Shown: positions 49,500 through 58,533 of the stretch, piece after piece
Layout: every line of letters starts with the position of its first letter
Numbering within the stretch: position 1 is the stretch's first letter
DNA from: Novosphingobium sp.
GTDB taxonomy: Bacteria > Pseudomonadota > Alphaproteobacteria > Sphingomonadales > Sphingomonadaceae
Assembly: GCF_030696665.1 (NCBI RefSeq)
Contig: NZ_JAUYRV010000052.1
Coordinates: forward strand, 162,787-226,786
Direction of reading: 5' to 3'
Length of the DNA: 64,000 bases
Made by a program: the position numbers and the translations under genes
The notes under the pieces: generated by a model
Told to the model about the DNA's origin: nothing
What the model saw: only the letters and a program-made list of their open reading frames with translations
The model's database searches: none

Positions 49500-51269
49500 A
49501 TGGACAACATGCTTATTCTCAACCGCCGCCGCCTCCTGATCGGAGCGGGAGCGCTGGCTGCAACGCCGCTTGTACCGGCATGGGCGCAATCGGGGCATGG
49601 TGGTCATTCGCGCGACGGCGGACCGCTGGCAGGGCGCAATTCCGGCAGCACTTTATCGGGCGAAAACATTGCCTTGAGCATTGGCGCGGCGAAGTTTGGC
49701 GTGGGCGAACGGTCTGCCACCGCCGTGGCAGTGAACGGATCGATCCCTGCCCCGCTCATCCGCTTGCGCGAAGGGCAGCGGGTGCGGATTGCGGTGACCA
49801 ACACATTGAAAGAAGAGAGTTCCATCCATTGGCACGGGCTGCTGGTGCCGTTCCAGATGGATGGCGTGCCCGGCCTGTCCTTCCCCGGCATCGATCCGGG
49901 AGAGACGTTTACCTATGAGTTCCCGATCCTCCATTCGGGCACGTTCTGGTATCATTCGCATTCGGGAATGCAGGAAGCGGTGGGGCTTTACGGACCTATC
50001 GTGATTGACCCGGCGGAACTGGACACTGCCGCGCCATTTGACCGCGAATATGTGCTGGTGCTGGCCGACTGGAGTCCGGTCGATCCGCACAAACAATTGA
50101 GCAATCTAAAGACGATGGGCGGCTATTACAACTGGCAGCGGCAGACCGCGGGCGGGTTGCTGAAGGGCAAGGACCAGTCGTTCAAGGACCGGCTCGAATG
50201 GGCCAAGATGCGCATGGATGCGACCGACATTTCGGACGTGACCGGCGCAACATATTCCTATGTTATCAATGGGCATGACAGCATGGCTAACTGGACCGCG
50301 CTGTTCCGCGCCGGCGAGCGGGTGAAGCTGCGGATCATCAACGCATCGTCGATGACCAACTTCAACCTGCGCATTCCCGGCCTGCCGATGACGGTGGTGG
50401 CCGCCGATGGCTGCGATGTGCAGCCGGTGGAGACCGACGAGTTCCAGATCGGCATTGCCGAGACTTATGACGTGATCGTGCAACCTGCTGAAAATGCGGC
50501 ATTCGGGATCATTGCCGAGGCCATCGACAGGTCGGGCATGGTCCGCGCTACCTTGGCGCCGCAAATCGGCATGGCCGGTGCCATCCCGCCACGCCGCGCC
50601 CGCCCGATCCTCAACATGCGCGACATGGGCATGGATATGAGCGGGATGGATATGGGCAGCGGGGGCGAGATCGACCTTTCGAAGCCCGCCAACGAAAGCA
50701 TGGAGGGGCACTCCATGAAAATGCGAGACCTCTCGCTGGCTCCGGGCGTGAAGCCGGGGCCGGGGGTGGCGACGATTTCTCCGATGCCCGCTGACCGGCT
50801 GGCCGACAAGCCGACCGGGCTTGAGGATGTGGACCACCGCGTGCTGACTTATGCGCAGTTGCGGTCCCGCACGCCGAACCCCGATCCGCGCACGCCGACC
50901 CGCCAGCTGGATGTGAACCTGACCGCGAACATGGAACGCTATATGTGGTCCATCGATGGCGAGACGATTTCGGGCGGGGCGGAGCCAATCCCGTTCCGCA
51001 CGGGCGAGCGGGTGCGGGTGAACTTGATCAACCACACGATGATGCCCCATCCCATCCACCTGCACGGCCACTTCTTTGAACTGGTGACCGGTGAGCCGGG
51101 CAATCGTCCGCGCAAGCACACGGTGAACGTGCTGCCGGGCGGAAAGGCGAGCTTTGACCTGACCGCCGATGCCGAGGGCGACTGGGCGTTTCACTGCCAC
51201 ATGCTGCTGCACATGCATGCCGGGATGATGCGCGTGGTTACGGTTCGCGCCGGGGAGAATGCGGCGTGA
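49500..51269 (+). CDS. copA: Multicopper oxidase CopA
   Basis: A 589-residue three-domain periplasmic multicopper oxidase that oxidises Cu(I). A twin-arginine signal (LNRRRLLIGAGALAATP) precedes the copper ligands SIHWHG, WYHSHSG, HPIHLHGHFFELV and HCHMLLHMHAGM, which form the T1/T2/T3 sites. A Met-rich stretch MGMDMSGMDMGSG (about 380) probably binds Cu(I), as does the N-terminal GHGGH. ATG 49500 or 49509 is the start. It is co-translated with copB. Confidence 0.95.
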   Translation: MDNMLILNRRRLLIGAGALAATPLVPAWAQSGHGGHSRDGGPLAGRNSGSTLSGENIALSIGAAKFGVGERSATAVAVNGSIPAPLIRLREGQRVRIAVTNTLKEESSIHWHGLLVPFQMDGVPGLSFPGIDPGETFTYEFPILHSGTFWYHSHSGMQEAVGLYGPIVIDPAELDTAAPFDREYVLVLADWSPVDPHKQLSNLKTMGGYYNWQRQTAGGLLKGKDQSFKDRLEWAKMRMDATDISDVTGATYSYVINGHDSMANWTALFRAGERVKLRIINASSMTNFNLRIPGLPMTVVAADGCDVQPVETDEFQIGIAETYDVIVQPAENAAFGIIAEAIDRSGMVRATLAPQIGMAGAIPPRRARPILNMRDMGMDMSGMDMGSGGEIDLSKPANESMEGHSMKMRDLSLAPGVKPGPGVATISPMPADRLADKPTGLEDVDHRVLTYAQLRSRTPNPDPRTPTRQLDVNLTANMERYMWSIDGETISGGAEPIPFRTGERVRVNLINHTMMPHPIHLHGHFFELVTGEPGNRPRKHTVNVLPGGKASFDLTADAEGDWAFHCHMLLHMHAGMMRVVTVRAGENAA

Positions 51270-52204
51270 GGCGCACGATTTTCGCCGGGGCGCTGCTGGT
51301 GGCGGTGCCTGCCGTGGCGCAGGACGTTGATCCGCACGCTGGGCATGACATGGGGCAGATGGATCAAACCGTGGACCATTCGGCACACCAGATGCCGCCA
51401 GCCGCGCCGCCGATGGACCATTCCGCACATACGGGCCATGCCATGCCGTCAACGCCGGACAGCGAAGTGGGTGATGCCCCGCCGCCGCCGGTGCCGACCG
51501 ACCACCCCGCCGACGCATTCTGGAACCCGCAGCGCATGGCAACAGCCCGCGACGCCTTGGCCAAGGAAGGCGCGTTTTTTGGCAATGCGCTGATTGCAGA
51601 CCGGCTGGAATACCGGCCCCGCAATGGCAAGGATGGCTATGCCTGGCAGATCATGGGCTGGGTTGGCGGTGATATTGACCGGCTCTCGTTCGAAACTGAG
51701 GGCGAAGGCGCGTTTGGGGAATCGCTGGAAACCGGCGAAGTGCGGGCGGCTTGGCGGCGTGCGCTTGACCCGTGGTGGAACTTTGAACTGGGCGCGCGGC
51801 AGGACTTTGGCCACGGGCCGGACCGCACATATGGCGTGATCGGCGTGGAGGGTCTGGCCCCCTACTGGTTCGAAGTGGGCGCGCATGCCTTTGTTTCAAA
51901 CAAGGGCGATGTGCATTTCCGGCTTGAGGCAGAGCATGACATGCGGCTGACCCAACGCCTGATCCTGCAGCCTTCGGTGGAAATCGATGCAGCGGCGCAG
52001 GACGTGCCCGAACTGGGCATTGGTGCCGGGATCGAGAAGATCGAACTGGGCGCGCGCATGCGGTACGAATTTGACCGAGAATTTGCGCCTTATGTGGGCG
52101 TGCATTGGGAGCGCAAGCTGGGCGAGACGGCGCGGCTGGCGCAGGCCGACGGGGAAGCCCCGTCGCAGGTCAGCGCGGTGGTGGGGCTGCGGATGTGGTT
52201 CTGA
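51266..52204 (+). CDS. copB: Outer-membrane copper resistance protein CopB
   Basis: A 312-residue CopB with a signal peptide (to VPAVA), an N-terminal His/Met-rich copper-binding region (DPHAGHDMGQMDQ, DHSAHQMPP, MDHSAHTGHAMP) and a C-terminal beta-barrel of about 210 residues (MGWVGGDIDRLSFETEGEG, ending VGLRMWF with terminal Phe). The GTG start overlaps the copA stop by four bases. It works with CopA in sequestering copper at the cell surface. Confidence 0.94.
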   Translation: MRRTIFAGALLVAVPAVAQDVDPHAGHDMGQMDQTVDHSAHQMPPAAPPMDHSAHTGHAMPSTPDSEVGDAPPPPVPTDHPADAFWNPQRMATARDALAKEGAFFGNALIADRLEYRPRNGKDGYAWQIMGWVGGDIDRLSFETEGEGAFGESLETGEVRAAWRRALDPWWNFELGARQDFGHGPDRTYGVIGVEGLAPYWFEVGAHAFVSNKGDVHFRLEAEHDMRLTQRLILQPSVEIDAAAQDVPELGIGAGIEKIELGARMRYEFDREFAPYVGVHWERKLGETARLAQADGEAPSQVSAVVGLRMWF

Positions 52205-52236
52205 GATGATCCACACCCTTCAGCAACAGGGCGGCG

Positions 52237-53448
52237 CTACAGATACTTGAGCCACCAGATGTCCTTGCGACGCTGCTTGACGCCCGCAAACCAGCGGGTT
52301 GGCAGATAAAGCGGCACGACCAGCAACAGTACCCAGAACCACACGGTGGAGAGGTTATCGACGCCGAACACGGTGCCTTTGACCGGCCCATAAAGCATCA
52401 GCGCAACGTGGTAGATGCCTTTCAGCGCATAGAGGTGGAGGATGTAGAAAAACATCGGCGCTCCACCAAGAAACGCCAGATGCGGCAGTGCCGGGCTATC
52501 CTGAAACTTTTCGAACAGGGCGAGCAGCAGCACACCGGTGCCGACCGTTGGCAGCAGGAACAGCAGCGAGGGCGGATACTTGGTGAGCGCGAGGAAGCTC
52601 ATCACCGTGCGCAGCGGCGTTTCGCCTGTAAACCAAGGCTTGTCGCCATAGACATTGACATAGCGGATCACCACGAATGCCGCGATCATCCCCAGCCCCA
52701 GCATGACCAGCCGACGCAGCCGCAGTGCGGGATCGCTACCCTTGGCGAACCACGGCCCGCAGGCATAGCCGAGCACGATCACGCCGATCCACGGCAGGAT
52801 GGGATAAGTGGTCTTTGCAGTCAGCCCCAGCCCGAGATCGATTACCGTGCGCTGGTGCAGCACCGCCCAGATCGCATAGCCGCTGTCCTGCGGGGTGAGC
52901 ACGATGCCATCCAGCAGGTTGTGCAGACAGACGATGGCAAGGCCGAGAGCGAACTGCGCGATACGCGGCAGGTGGATCAGCGCCGCCAGCGCCACCATCG
53001 AAATGCCGATGGCCCAGATCACCTGCAGCCAGAACCGCGCGGGGGGAAATTCGAAGCTTTGCGTTGGCCATGCAAGGCAGACCACGGTGAGTTCGAGGAA
53101 TATCAGGAACAGCCCGCGTTTAAGCAGGAATTCGCTGACCTCCATCTTCGTGCGCGATTGGCCATAGAGCCATGCCGAAAGACCGGTCAACGCAACGAAG
53201 GTGGGCGCACAGAAGGTGGACAGCAGGCGCGTGAAGAACAGGCCCGGATCGGTCGTGTTGGCATCGACCGGATCGGAAACCTGCACGTGCAGGAAAAACG
53301 TTTCACGCACATGATCGACCAGCATGAACAACATGACCAGGCCACGCAGCGCATCGATGGCCAGCAGGCGAGTGCGCGCCACGGCCGGATTGGCGGGCGC
53401 AGCGGGGGAATGAGCCACACTTAGCGTGTTTGCAGTAATGCCTGTCAT
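52237..53448 (-). CDS. DUF1624/heparan-alpha-glucosaminide N-acetyltransferase-like membrane protein
   Basis: A 403-residue protein with about ten membrane helices. The N-terminal RLLAIDALRGLVMLFMLVDH is the hallmark of this acyltransferase family, and HAPTFVALTG-type and GGAPMFFYILHLYALKG stretches follow. Relatives transfer acetyl groups to sugars or lipids across membranes. The substrate is unknown here. GAGGAACAGGG lies before the ATG. It ends convergently 32 bp from copB but is not evidently part of copper resistance. Confidence 0.85.
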   Translation of the reverse strand: MTGITANTLSVAHSPAAPANPAVARTRLLAIDALRGLVMLFMLVDHVRETFFLHVQVSDPVDANTTDPGLFFTRLLSTFCAPTFVALTGLSAWLYGQSRTKMEVSEFLLKRGLFLIFLELTVVCLAWPTQSFEFPPARFWLQVIWAIGISMVALAALIHLPRIAQFALGLAIVCLHNLLDGIVLTPQDSGYAIWAVLHQRTVIDLGLGLTAKTTYPILPWIGVIVLGYACGPWFAKGSDPALRLRRLVMLGLGMIAAFVVIRYVNVYGDKPWFTGETPLRTVMSFLALTKYPPSLLFLLPTVGTGVLLLALFEKFQDSPALPHLAFLGGAPMFFYILHLYALKGIYHVALMLYGPVKGTVFGVDNLSTVWFWVLLLVVPLYLPTRWFAGVKQRRKDIWWLKYL

Positions 53449-53637
53449 GCCCTGTTCCTCCTGCCCGGCTTATACCTGTGCAGCTTATGGAGACCATGCG
53501 GCGTATTGTATCGAAGTTGGATGCGCGCCAGTGCAAATCTGTTGTGATGGGGCGGACGGGCATGCAATTCTAGCGAAGACGTATGCTGAAGGATCGCGCT
53601 TGCCGCCGTGCGGCGCGCCGTGGCAAGGCATTGCACC

Positions 53638-54102
53638 ATGATTGACGGAAACACCGGCGTGATTGCACAGACCATCCAGCTGGCGCTGGCTCCTGTCTTT
53701 GTGCTCGTGGCCATCGGCAACATCATGAACATCCTGACGACGCGGCTGGGCCGGATCGTCGATCGTTCGCGCACATTGCAGGGGCATCACGCGGCGACCA
53801 CGGGGCGCGAGCATGACGTGGTGGTGATCGAGCTGCGCTATGTTGACCGGCGCATCCACCTGATCGGGCGGGCATTGTTGCTGCTGGTGCTGTCTGGTCT
53901 GGCGATCGGGGTGACGGTCGGCTCGCTTTTCGTGGGCGAGATGACGGGCATGGAACTGCGCAACATGACCGGAATCATCTTCTCGCTGGCCATCGGTCTG
54001 CTGATGATGGCGCTGGTCTATCTGCTGCTGGAAACCCGCATTGCCGCCAATTCGCTGCGTTTGCCGCAGGAATTGCTGGAGCTTGAACGCAAGGATATTT
54101 GA
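53638..54102 (+). CDS. DUF2721 family membrane protein
   Basis: A 154-residue protein with three predicted membrane helices: the first around LAPVFVLVAIGNIMNILTTR, then two near the C-terminus (LLLLVLSGLAIGVTVGSLFV, IIFSLAIGLLMMALVYLLL). RLGRIVDRSR after helix 1 is typical of DUF2721. The function is unknown. It is divergent from the acyltransferase-like gene by 189 bp, in which I see no further gene. Confidence 0.88.
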   Translation: MIDGNTGVIAQTIQLALAPVFVLVAIGNIMNILTTRLGRIVDRSRTLQGHHAATTGREHDVVVIELRYVDRRIHLIGRALLLLVLSGLAIGVTVGSLFVGEMTGMELRNMTGIIFSLAIGLLMMALVYLLLETRIAANSLRLPQELLELERKDI

Positions 54103-54133
54103 GCGGGCGTAGCGACGGCGGAAATATGAGCCT

Positions 54134-54211
54134 CGTCACCCTGAACTTGTTTCAGGGTCCGTACCTCGGCTTACGCGGATAGGTGGATCCTGAAACAAGT
54201 TCAGGATGACG
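54134..54211. repeat. Inverted pair of CTGAACTTGTTTCAGG repeats
   Basis: CGTCACCCTGAACTTGTTTCAGG and its inverted copy CCTGAAACAAGTTCAGGATGACG face each other across about 28 bp. Each unit is also a small palindrome. Single-unit relative at 38911-38931. It fills the gap between convergent genes and may act as a bidirectional terminator. Confidence 0.8.
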
Positions 54212-54229
54212 GCAATTCAAACGATCACA

Positions 54230-54523
54230 TTACGAGAGCAGCTTCCCGCTCTTTTCGCGGATCACGCCTTCGATCATGCGCTTGGCAAAACCGAGGCTGG
54301 CGGGGAGGTCTACTTCGACGACCAGCTCCTTTTCCGCCAGTTCCACGCCGCAATCGATGGTGTAGCCCATTGACGTGACGCTCATCACCATGTGGTCGTC
54401 ATCGGTGAAAGTGGTGGTGACGCTGGCCATGCCATCGGCCTTTTCGGCAGCGCGGGCGGCTTTGTCACGAAGGCGTTTGCGGGCCTCGTCGCGGTCAAGC
54501 GAGTGGGGAATGGCAATGCGCAT
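54230..54523 (-). CDS. Polyhydroxyalkanoic acid system family protein
   Basis: A 97-residue cytosolic protein matching the PHA-system (PHA_gran_rgn) family: MRIAIPHSLDRDEARKRLRD at the N-terminus, TSMGYTIDCGVELAEKELVV in the middle and the end IEGVIREKSGKLLS. Proposed to bind or regulate PHA granules. No phaC is in the window. The start overlaps the XpaC-like stop by one base. Confidence 0.85.
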   Translation of the reverse strand: MRIAIPHSLDRDEARKRLRDKAARAAEKADGMASVTTTFTDDDHMVMSVTSMGYTIDCGVELAEKELVVEVDLPASLGFAKRMIEGVIREKSGKLLS

Positions 54524-55278
54524 CAGGGGGCCTTTGGAGCTTCAAGTTGGGGAGCAGCGTCCAGACCTTCGCCATAGCGGTAATCCAGAAAGCGCCCGCG
54601 CACGGCCAGCGCATCGATATCGCCCGAGGCGAGCTGGCGAGTGATCGTGTCGATTTCGGTGCTGATCTTGCCCAGGCCATCGGCCAGTTGCTGATCGGCA
54701 TTGCGCCCGCCCCGCTCTTCGCGCCGCAAGTGCTGCGGGATCTTGCGATAGCTTTCCACCATGCCGGGCAGATGTTCGCCCACCAGCTTGCGCACTTCGG
54801 CAACGGCAGGTTCTGACGGGTCGATGCCTTCAAGCTGCACGCCCAGCCCATCAAGCTGCACGCCAATCTGATCGACCAGTTGGACGGCAGGCGCGGGGAG
54901 CGCGGGCCGCTGCGCCTCAAGCCACAGTTCGGTGCGGCCAACCATCGTGCGCACATCGCCGGTGTTGAGCGCGGACAGGGCGGGCACTTTCATCTTTGGA
55001 AACGTGGCGAAGAACCACAGTGCAGCCACGATAGACAGCGCCAGCACCATCACGCCGGTAAAGCCGATGCCATTCAGCACCAGCCCTGCCGTCATTGCCG
55101 CAACCATGATGACGCCCACCGCCATCGCCATGCGCGCGGCTTTCTTGCCGATGTGCTGGCGTTTCAGTTCAGCCGAGCGTTTGCCAATGCTGCGCCGTCC
55201 GCCTGCGCGGTTGTTGGCCAGCGATTGGCTGGCCGAGGCGAGGATGCGGTCGCTTTGGTGTGCCGGGGAATTGGCCAT
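54523..55278 (-). CDS. XpaC-like membrane protein paired with TelA
   Basis: A 251-residue protein with a basic N-terminus (GGRRSIGKRSAELKRQ), two membrane helices (about 48-66 and 72-92) and a helical C-terminal domain that faces the cytosol. Its position 7 bp after telA and its layout match the XpaC/5-bromo-4-chloroindolyl phosphate hydrolysis family, which nearly always pairs with TelA. The role is unknown. The two may form a membrane-bound complex for stress or toxic-anion resistance. Confidence 0.72.
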   Translation of the reverse strand: MANSPAHQSDRILASASQSLANNRAGGRRSIGKRSAELKRQHIGKKAARMAMAVGVIMVAAMTAGLVLNGIGFTGVMVLALSIVAALWFFATFPKMKVPALSALNTGDVRTMVGRTELWLEAQRPALPAPAVQLVDQIGVQLDGLGVQLEGIDPSEPAVAEVRKLVGEHLPGMVESYRKIPQHLRREERGGRNADQQLADGLGKISTEIDTITRQLASGDIDALAVRGRFLDYRYGEGLDAAPQLEAPKAP

Positions 55279-55285
55279 CGGCGGC

Positions 55286-56494
55286 TCAGCCCTCCAGCGT
55301 CAGCAGGGGCGAAGTTTCCGGCCCGGCCATTTTGGCCTGCGATGCGCCTTCGGCCCGCGCGATGTAGCCCTTGGACTTTTCGACCTCGCTGGAAAGCGTG
55401 GTGACGGTCTGCTTCATCGAATCGAGCGCCTTCAGCTTGAACGTGTCGATCGTGTCCATCGTGTCATAGATGTTCTGGAACGCGCGCTGCAGCGTTTCGA
55501 GCGGGATCGTGCTGGATGCGGCCATCTCGTGAATCTTGCCGGTCTGTTCGCGCAGCAGCTTTCCGGTGGAATCGATCATGTTGGCGGTGGTGGTGTTGAG
55601 CGCGGTGATCTGTTGCAGCACAAGGCGCTGGTTGGTCATCGCCTGCGCCACGGTCACCGCCGTGCGCAGCGCGGCGACGGTGGTGGTGCTGGCGCGGTCC
55701 ACGCCCTTGACCAGTTCGACATTGTTCTTCTTGACCAGATCGAGCGCGAGATAGCCCTGCACCGTCACCGCCATCTGCGTGAGCAAATCCTGCGTGCGCT
55801 GGCGGGTGTAGAACAGCGCGCTCTCCCGCACGGCCTTGGCCTTGACCGGATCGGTGTGGTCAAGATCGGCGGCGGCTTCTTCCAGCTTGGCGTCGAGCGT
55901 GTTGGAAATGTGGATCATCTGCTCCAGATTGCCCATCGCTTCCCACAGCTTGCCACGCTCAACATCGATGGCGGCGTTGTCCATCAGCAGTTCGTCCTTG
56001 CCGGACGCCAGCCGTTCCAGAATCGACTTGATGTGGCCCTGCGCCGAGACATAGCCGTCGAAATACTTCTTCATGCTGTTGCCGAAGGGGATGATGCCCA
56101 GGATCTTGCGCCCGGTGGAAAGCTTGCCCTGCTTGCCCGGATCGAGTTCCTCCACCGTGCGGCGCAGCGCGGCCAGATCGGAGCCGACGCCGCTGTCCTT
56201 GTCCATCGCGCGGATCGGGCGATCAAGGAAGCGGTTGGCCATGCCCGCAGCCTGCGAGATTTCCTTGCGCCCCATGTTGGTCAACTGATCGACCTTCTTG
56301 CCGAATTCAGGGCTTTGCGCATCGACCGCGATCAGATCGGCGACGAAGGCATCGACCTTGGCCTCAAGCTTGGATCGGTTTTCGTCGGACACCGGCACCA
56401 GCCCGGCGGCCTGCGCGGGTGCGACCACTGGCACCGGATCAGGCGGGGTCAGCGTGATCGGGGTCATCGTCGCAGTCTCGGGAGTCAGTGCCAT
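55286..56494 (-). CDS. telA: Toxic anion resistance protein TelA family
   Basis: A 402-residue helical protein of the TelA/KlaA family: a Pro-rich N-terminus, then VDAFVADLIAVDAQSPEFGK, IIPFGNSMKKYFDGY and the C-terminal coiled region with LVKGVDRASTTTVAALRTAV. Members are linked to tellurite and cell-envelope stress. The mechanism is unknown. ATG 56494 is taken because the upstream frame to 57070 lies over the divergent SDR gene. It heads the telA-xpaC-PHA-system run. Confidence 0.9.
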   Translation of the reverse strand: MALTPETATMTPITLTPPDPVPVVAPAQAAGLVPVSDENRSKLEAKVDAFVADLIAVDAQSPEFGKKVDQLTNMGRKEISQAAGMANRFLDRPIRAMDKDSGVGSDLAALRRTVEELDPGKQGKLSTGRKILGIIPFGNSMKKYFDGYVSAQGHIKSILERLASGKDELLMDNAAIDVERGKLWEAMGNLEQMIHISNTLDAKLEEAAADLDHTDPVKAKAVRESALFYTRQRTQDLLTQMAVTVQGYLALDLVKKNNVELVKGVDRASTTTVAALRTAVTVAQAMTNQRLVLQQITALNTTTANMIDSTGKLLREQTGKIHEMAASSTIPLETLQRAFQNIYDTMDTIDTFKLKALDSMKQTVTTLSSEVEKSKGYIARAEGASQAKMAGPETSPLLTLEG

Positions 56495-56621
56495 CTCAGT
56501 CCAGCTTTCGTGTTGGGGCGCTGAACAACATGGTATGTCGCGCGCCCTCGTGCAAGCTGCCTTATGCCTGCAATACAGCGCAGTGCCTTGGGGCATATCG
56601 ACGGACGGCGTTTGGCGCTCC

Positions 56622-57353
56622 ATGAACGACGGCATGACTGATCCTTTGAGATGCGCCGTGTTCGGTGCCAGTGGCGGCATTGGTGCGGCGATTGCCAGCC
56701 AGCTTGCAGCGCGTGATGATGTGGGCGAGGTGCATGTGCTGGCGCGCAAGGCACTTCCACCAGCGTCGAAGTCCGTGGCGCATCGCTTTGATCTGACTGA
56801 CGATGGGTCGATTGCAGAAGCATGTGCCGCCATCGGCGCGCCGCTAGATCTGGTGATTGTCGCGACCGGGCGGCTGGTGCGTTCGGACGGCACCGGGCCG
56901 GAGAAATCGTGGCGCGCGCTGGATGCTGGCGGCATGGCCGAGATGTTTGCGGTGAACGCCATCGGACCCGCGCTGATCGCCAAGCACACGCTGCCGTTGC
57001 TGCGCAAGGAGGGACGCCCGGTGTTTGCCGCCATCTCCGCCCGCGTCGGTTCGATCAGCGACAATCGCATGGGCGGCTGGCACAGCTACCGCGCATCCAA
57101 GGCCGCGCTGAACATGCTGGTGCGCAACTTTGCGATAGAACTTGGCCGGACGAACCCCGGTGCCGTGGCGGTGACGCTGCACCCCGGCACGGTGGACACG
57201 CCACTTTCGGCTCCGTTCCAACGCGGCGTGCCTGACGACCGGCTGTTCACACCCGAACGCTCGGCACGGCACCTGATCGACGTGATCGACGGACTGACCC
57301 CGGCAGACAGCGGCAAACTGCTGGCATGGGATGGCAGCCAGGTTCCGTTCTGA
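56622..57353 (+). CDS. Short-chain dehydrogenase (C-factor type)
   Basis: A 243-residue SDR: VFGASGGIGAAIA near the start, ISARVGSISDNRMGGWHSYRASKAALNM with the catalytic Ser, Tyr and Lys, and TLHPGTVDTPLSAPF. The GGW-x-YR-ASK pattern and the C-terminal DGSQVPF place it with C-factor (CsgA-like) SDRs. ATG 56634 is an equally good start; no strong ribosome site supports either. It is divergent from telA. Confidence 0.88.
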   Translation: MNDGMTDPLRCAVFGASGGIGAAIASQLAARDDVGEVHVLARKALPPASKSVAHRFDLTDDGSIAEACAAIGAPLDLVIVATGRLVRSDGTGPEKSWRALDAGGMAEMFAVNAIGPALIAKHTLPLLRKEGRPVFAAISARVGSISDNRMGGWHSYRASKAALNMLVRNFAIELGRTNPGAVAVTLHPGTVDTPLSAPFQRGVPDDRLFTPERSARHLIDVIDGLTPADSGKLLAWDGSQVPF

Positions 57354-57384
57354 CCTGCAGCGAAGAAGCATAGCGCAGACCCGC

Positions 57385-57414
57385 AAAAAACCCCCGCTCC
57401 TTTCGGAACGGGGG
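57385..57414 (-). terminator. Intrinsic terminator of the TorF-type porin gene
   Basis: CCCCCG-(t/a)-TCC and GGA-(a/g)-CGGGGG form the stem. On the minus strand it is followed by TTTTTT (57390-57385). It lies 47 bp beyond the porin stop and also separates the convergent SDR gene. Confidence 0.78.
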
Positions 57415-57460
57415 CCTTTGGATTGCCGGTTTCCCGGTCGTCAGTGTCGTTTTGGCAGGA

Positions 57461-58306
57461 TCAGAACGCGACGGTGGCCGAAACCACTACGCGCGAGCCT
57501 GCGATGTTCGAACCATCCTTGGTGGAGGAGAAGTTCGGCGTCAGGTAGTTGTAGTCAGCCGGGCTGAGGTCGGTATCGACATAGGCGACGCCGAGCGTGA
57601 CATTGCCCAGCGCGTAGTCAGCGCCGATCAGCCAGTCGAGGTATTCGCCGGTAGGCGAAACCGACGTTCCTTGAGGTCCAAGGCCCTTGTTGCCGCCCTT
57701 GGTGTAACCAAGGTGGCCCTTCAGCGTCAGGCCAGTGTCGGGGATCGAGGTCGAAGCATCACCCCAGATGTAGAAGTTGTCGGCCTTGGCACCGGGATTG
57801 TCATAGATGCCGGTCGAAGCCGAGGCGCCCGAATTGTACCACTGGCCAAGCGCTTCCTGCTTGGGCGCATAGGCAACGCCGACGAGCAGGTTGGCGGGGC
57901 CAGCAGCGCCCGAAACCTTGATGTAGGGTTCTGCAAAGTCGGTGTTATCAAGACCGCCCGGATACATGTACCAGGTCAGGCCAACGTCAACCGCCACGCC
58001 ACCCAGATCAGCCTTGTAGCCGCCGATGATGTCGAGTTCCATGTTGGAACCAGCGAAAGTGCCCCAACCGGCGAGGTTCGAACCCCAGGTGCCGACATAG
58101 AAGCCGCTTTCATGGGCGACGGTAACGCCAGCCTGAACAGCCATTTCCTTGTCGGTCATCGAAACGCCGCGGAAGCGGTAGTCAGAGGCGAGCGCAGCGC
58201 TGCCCGAAACGGTGATGGGGCTGGATTCTTCATCCTGCGCGAATGCCGGAGTCGCAAGCAAAGCGAGGGCGACGGGGGCCACTGCGGCGGCCAGACGGGT
58301 CTTCAT
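57461..58306 (-). CDS. TorF family putative porin
   Basis: A 281-residue outer-membrane protein with a Sec signal ending ATPAFA-QDE, followed by alternating beta strands (GSAALASDYRFRGVSMTDKE, VDVGLTWYMYPGG, YLDWLIGADYALGNVTLGVA) and a C-terminal Phe (VVVSATVAF). The opening ASDYRFRGVS is characteristic of TorF-type (Gcw_chp) porins common in sphingomonads. GGGAG lies eight bases before ATG 58306. The solute is unknown. Confidence 0.9.
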   Translation of the reverse strand: MKTRLAAAVAPVALALLATPAFAQDEESSPITVSGSAALASDYRFRGVSMTDKEMAVQAGVTVAHESGFYVGTWGSNLAGWGTFAGSNMELDIIGGYKADLGGVAVDVGLTWYMYPGGLDNTDFAEPYIKVSGAAGPANLLVGVAYAPKQEALGQWYNSGASASTGIYDNPGAKADNFYIWGDASTSIPDTGLTLKGHLGYTKGGNKGLGPQGTSVSPTGEYLDWLIGADYALGNVTLGVAYVDTDLSPADYNYLTPNFSSTKDGSNIAGSRVVVSATVAF

Positions 58307-58533
58307 ACGGAACGCTCCCTGAATAGGATTATCACGTTCCACCTGCGTCCACCGCGCAAATGCCTCTCTGGGGGCATCCATCGTGGTAGAGCCAAATGCT
58401 TATCATCGGGATTTGCTGCACTGCAAGATAATTTTTATCCGAGACCTCTTCACGCATGATTAGTGCTGCCATTTGGCAACAGGCGCGTCTTGCGGGTTCG
58501 TGGCGAGCGCTGAGCGCCAACACCGGCTTGGTG

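Noticed and set aside
50106..51542. A 478-codon minus-strand frame over copA
   Set aside because: It is the antisense of copA and copB, whose copper ligands are intact on the plus strand.
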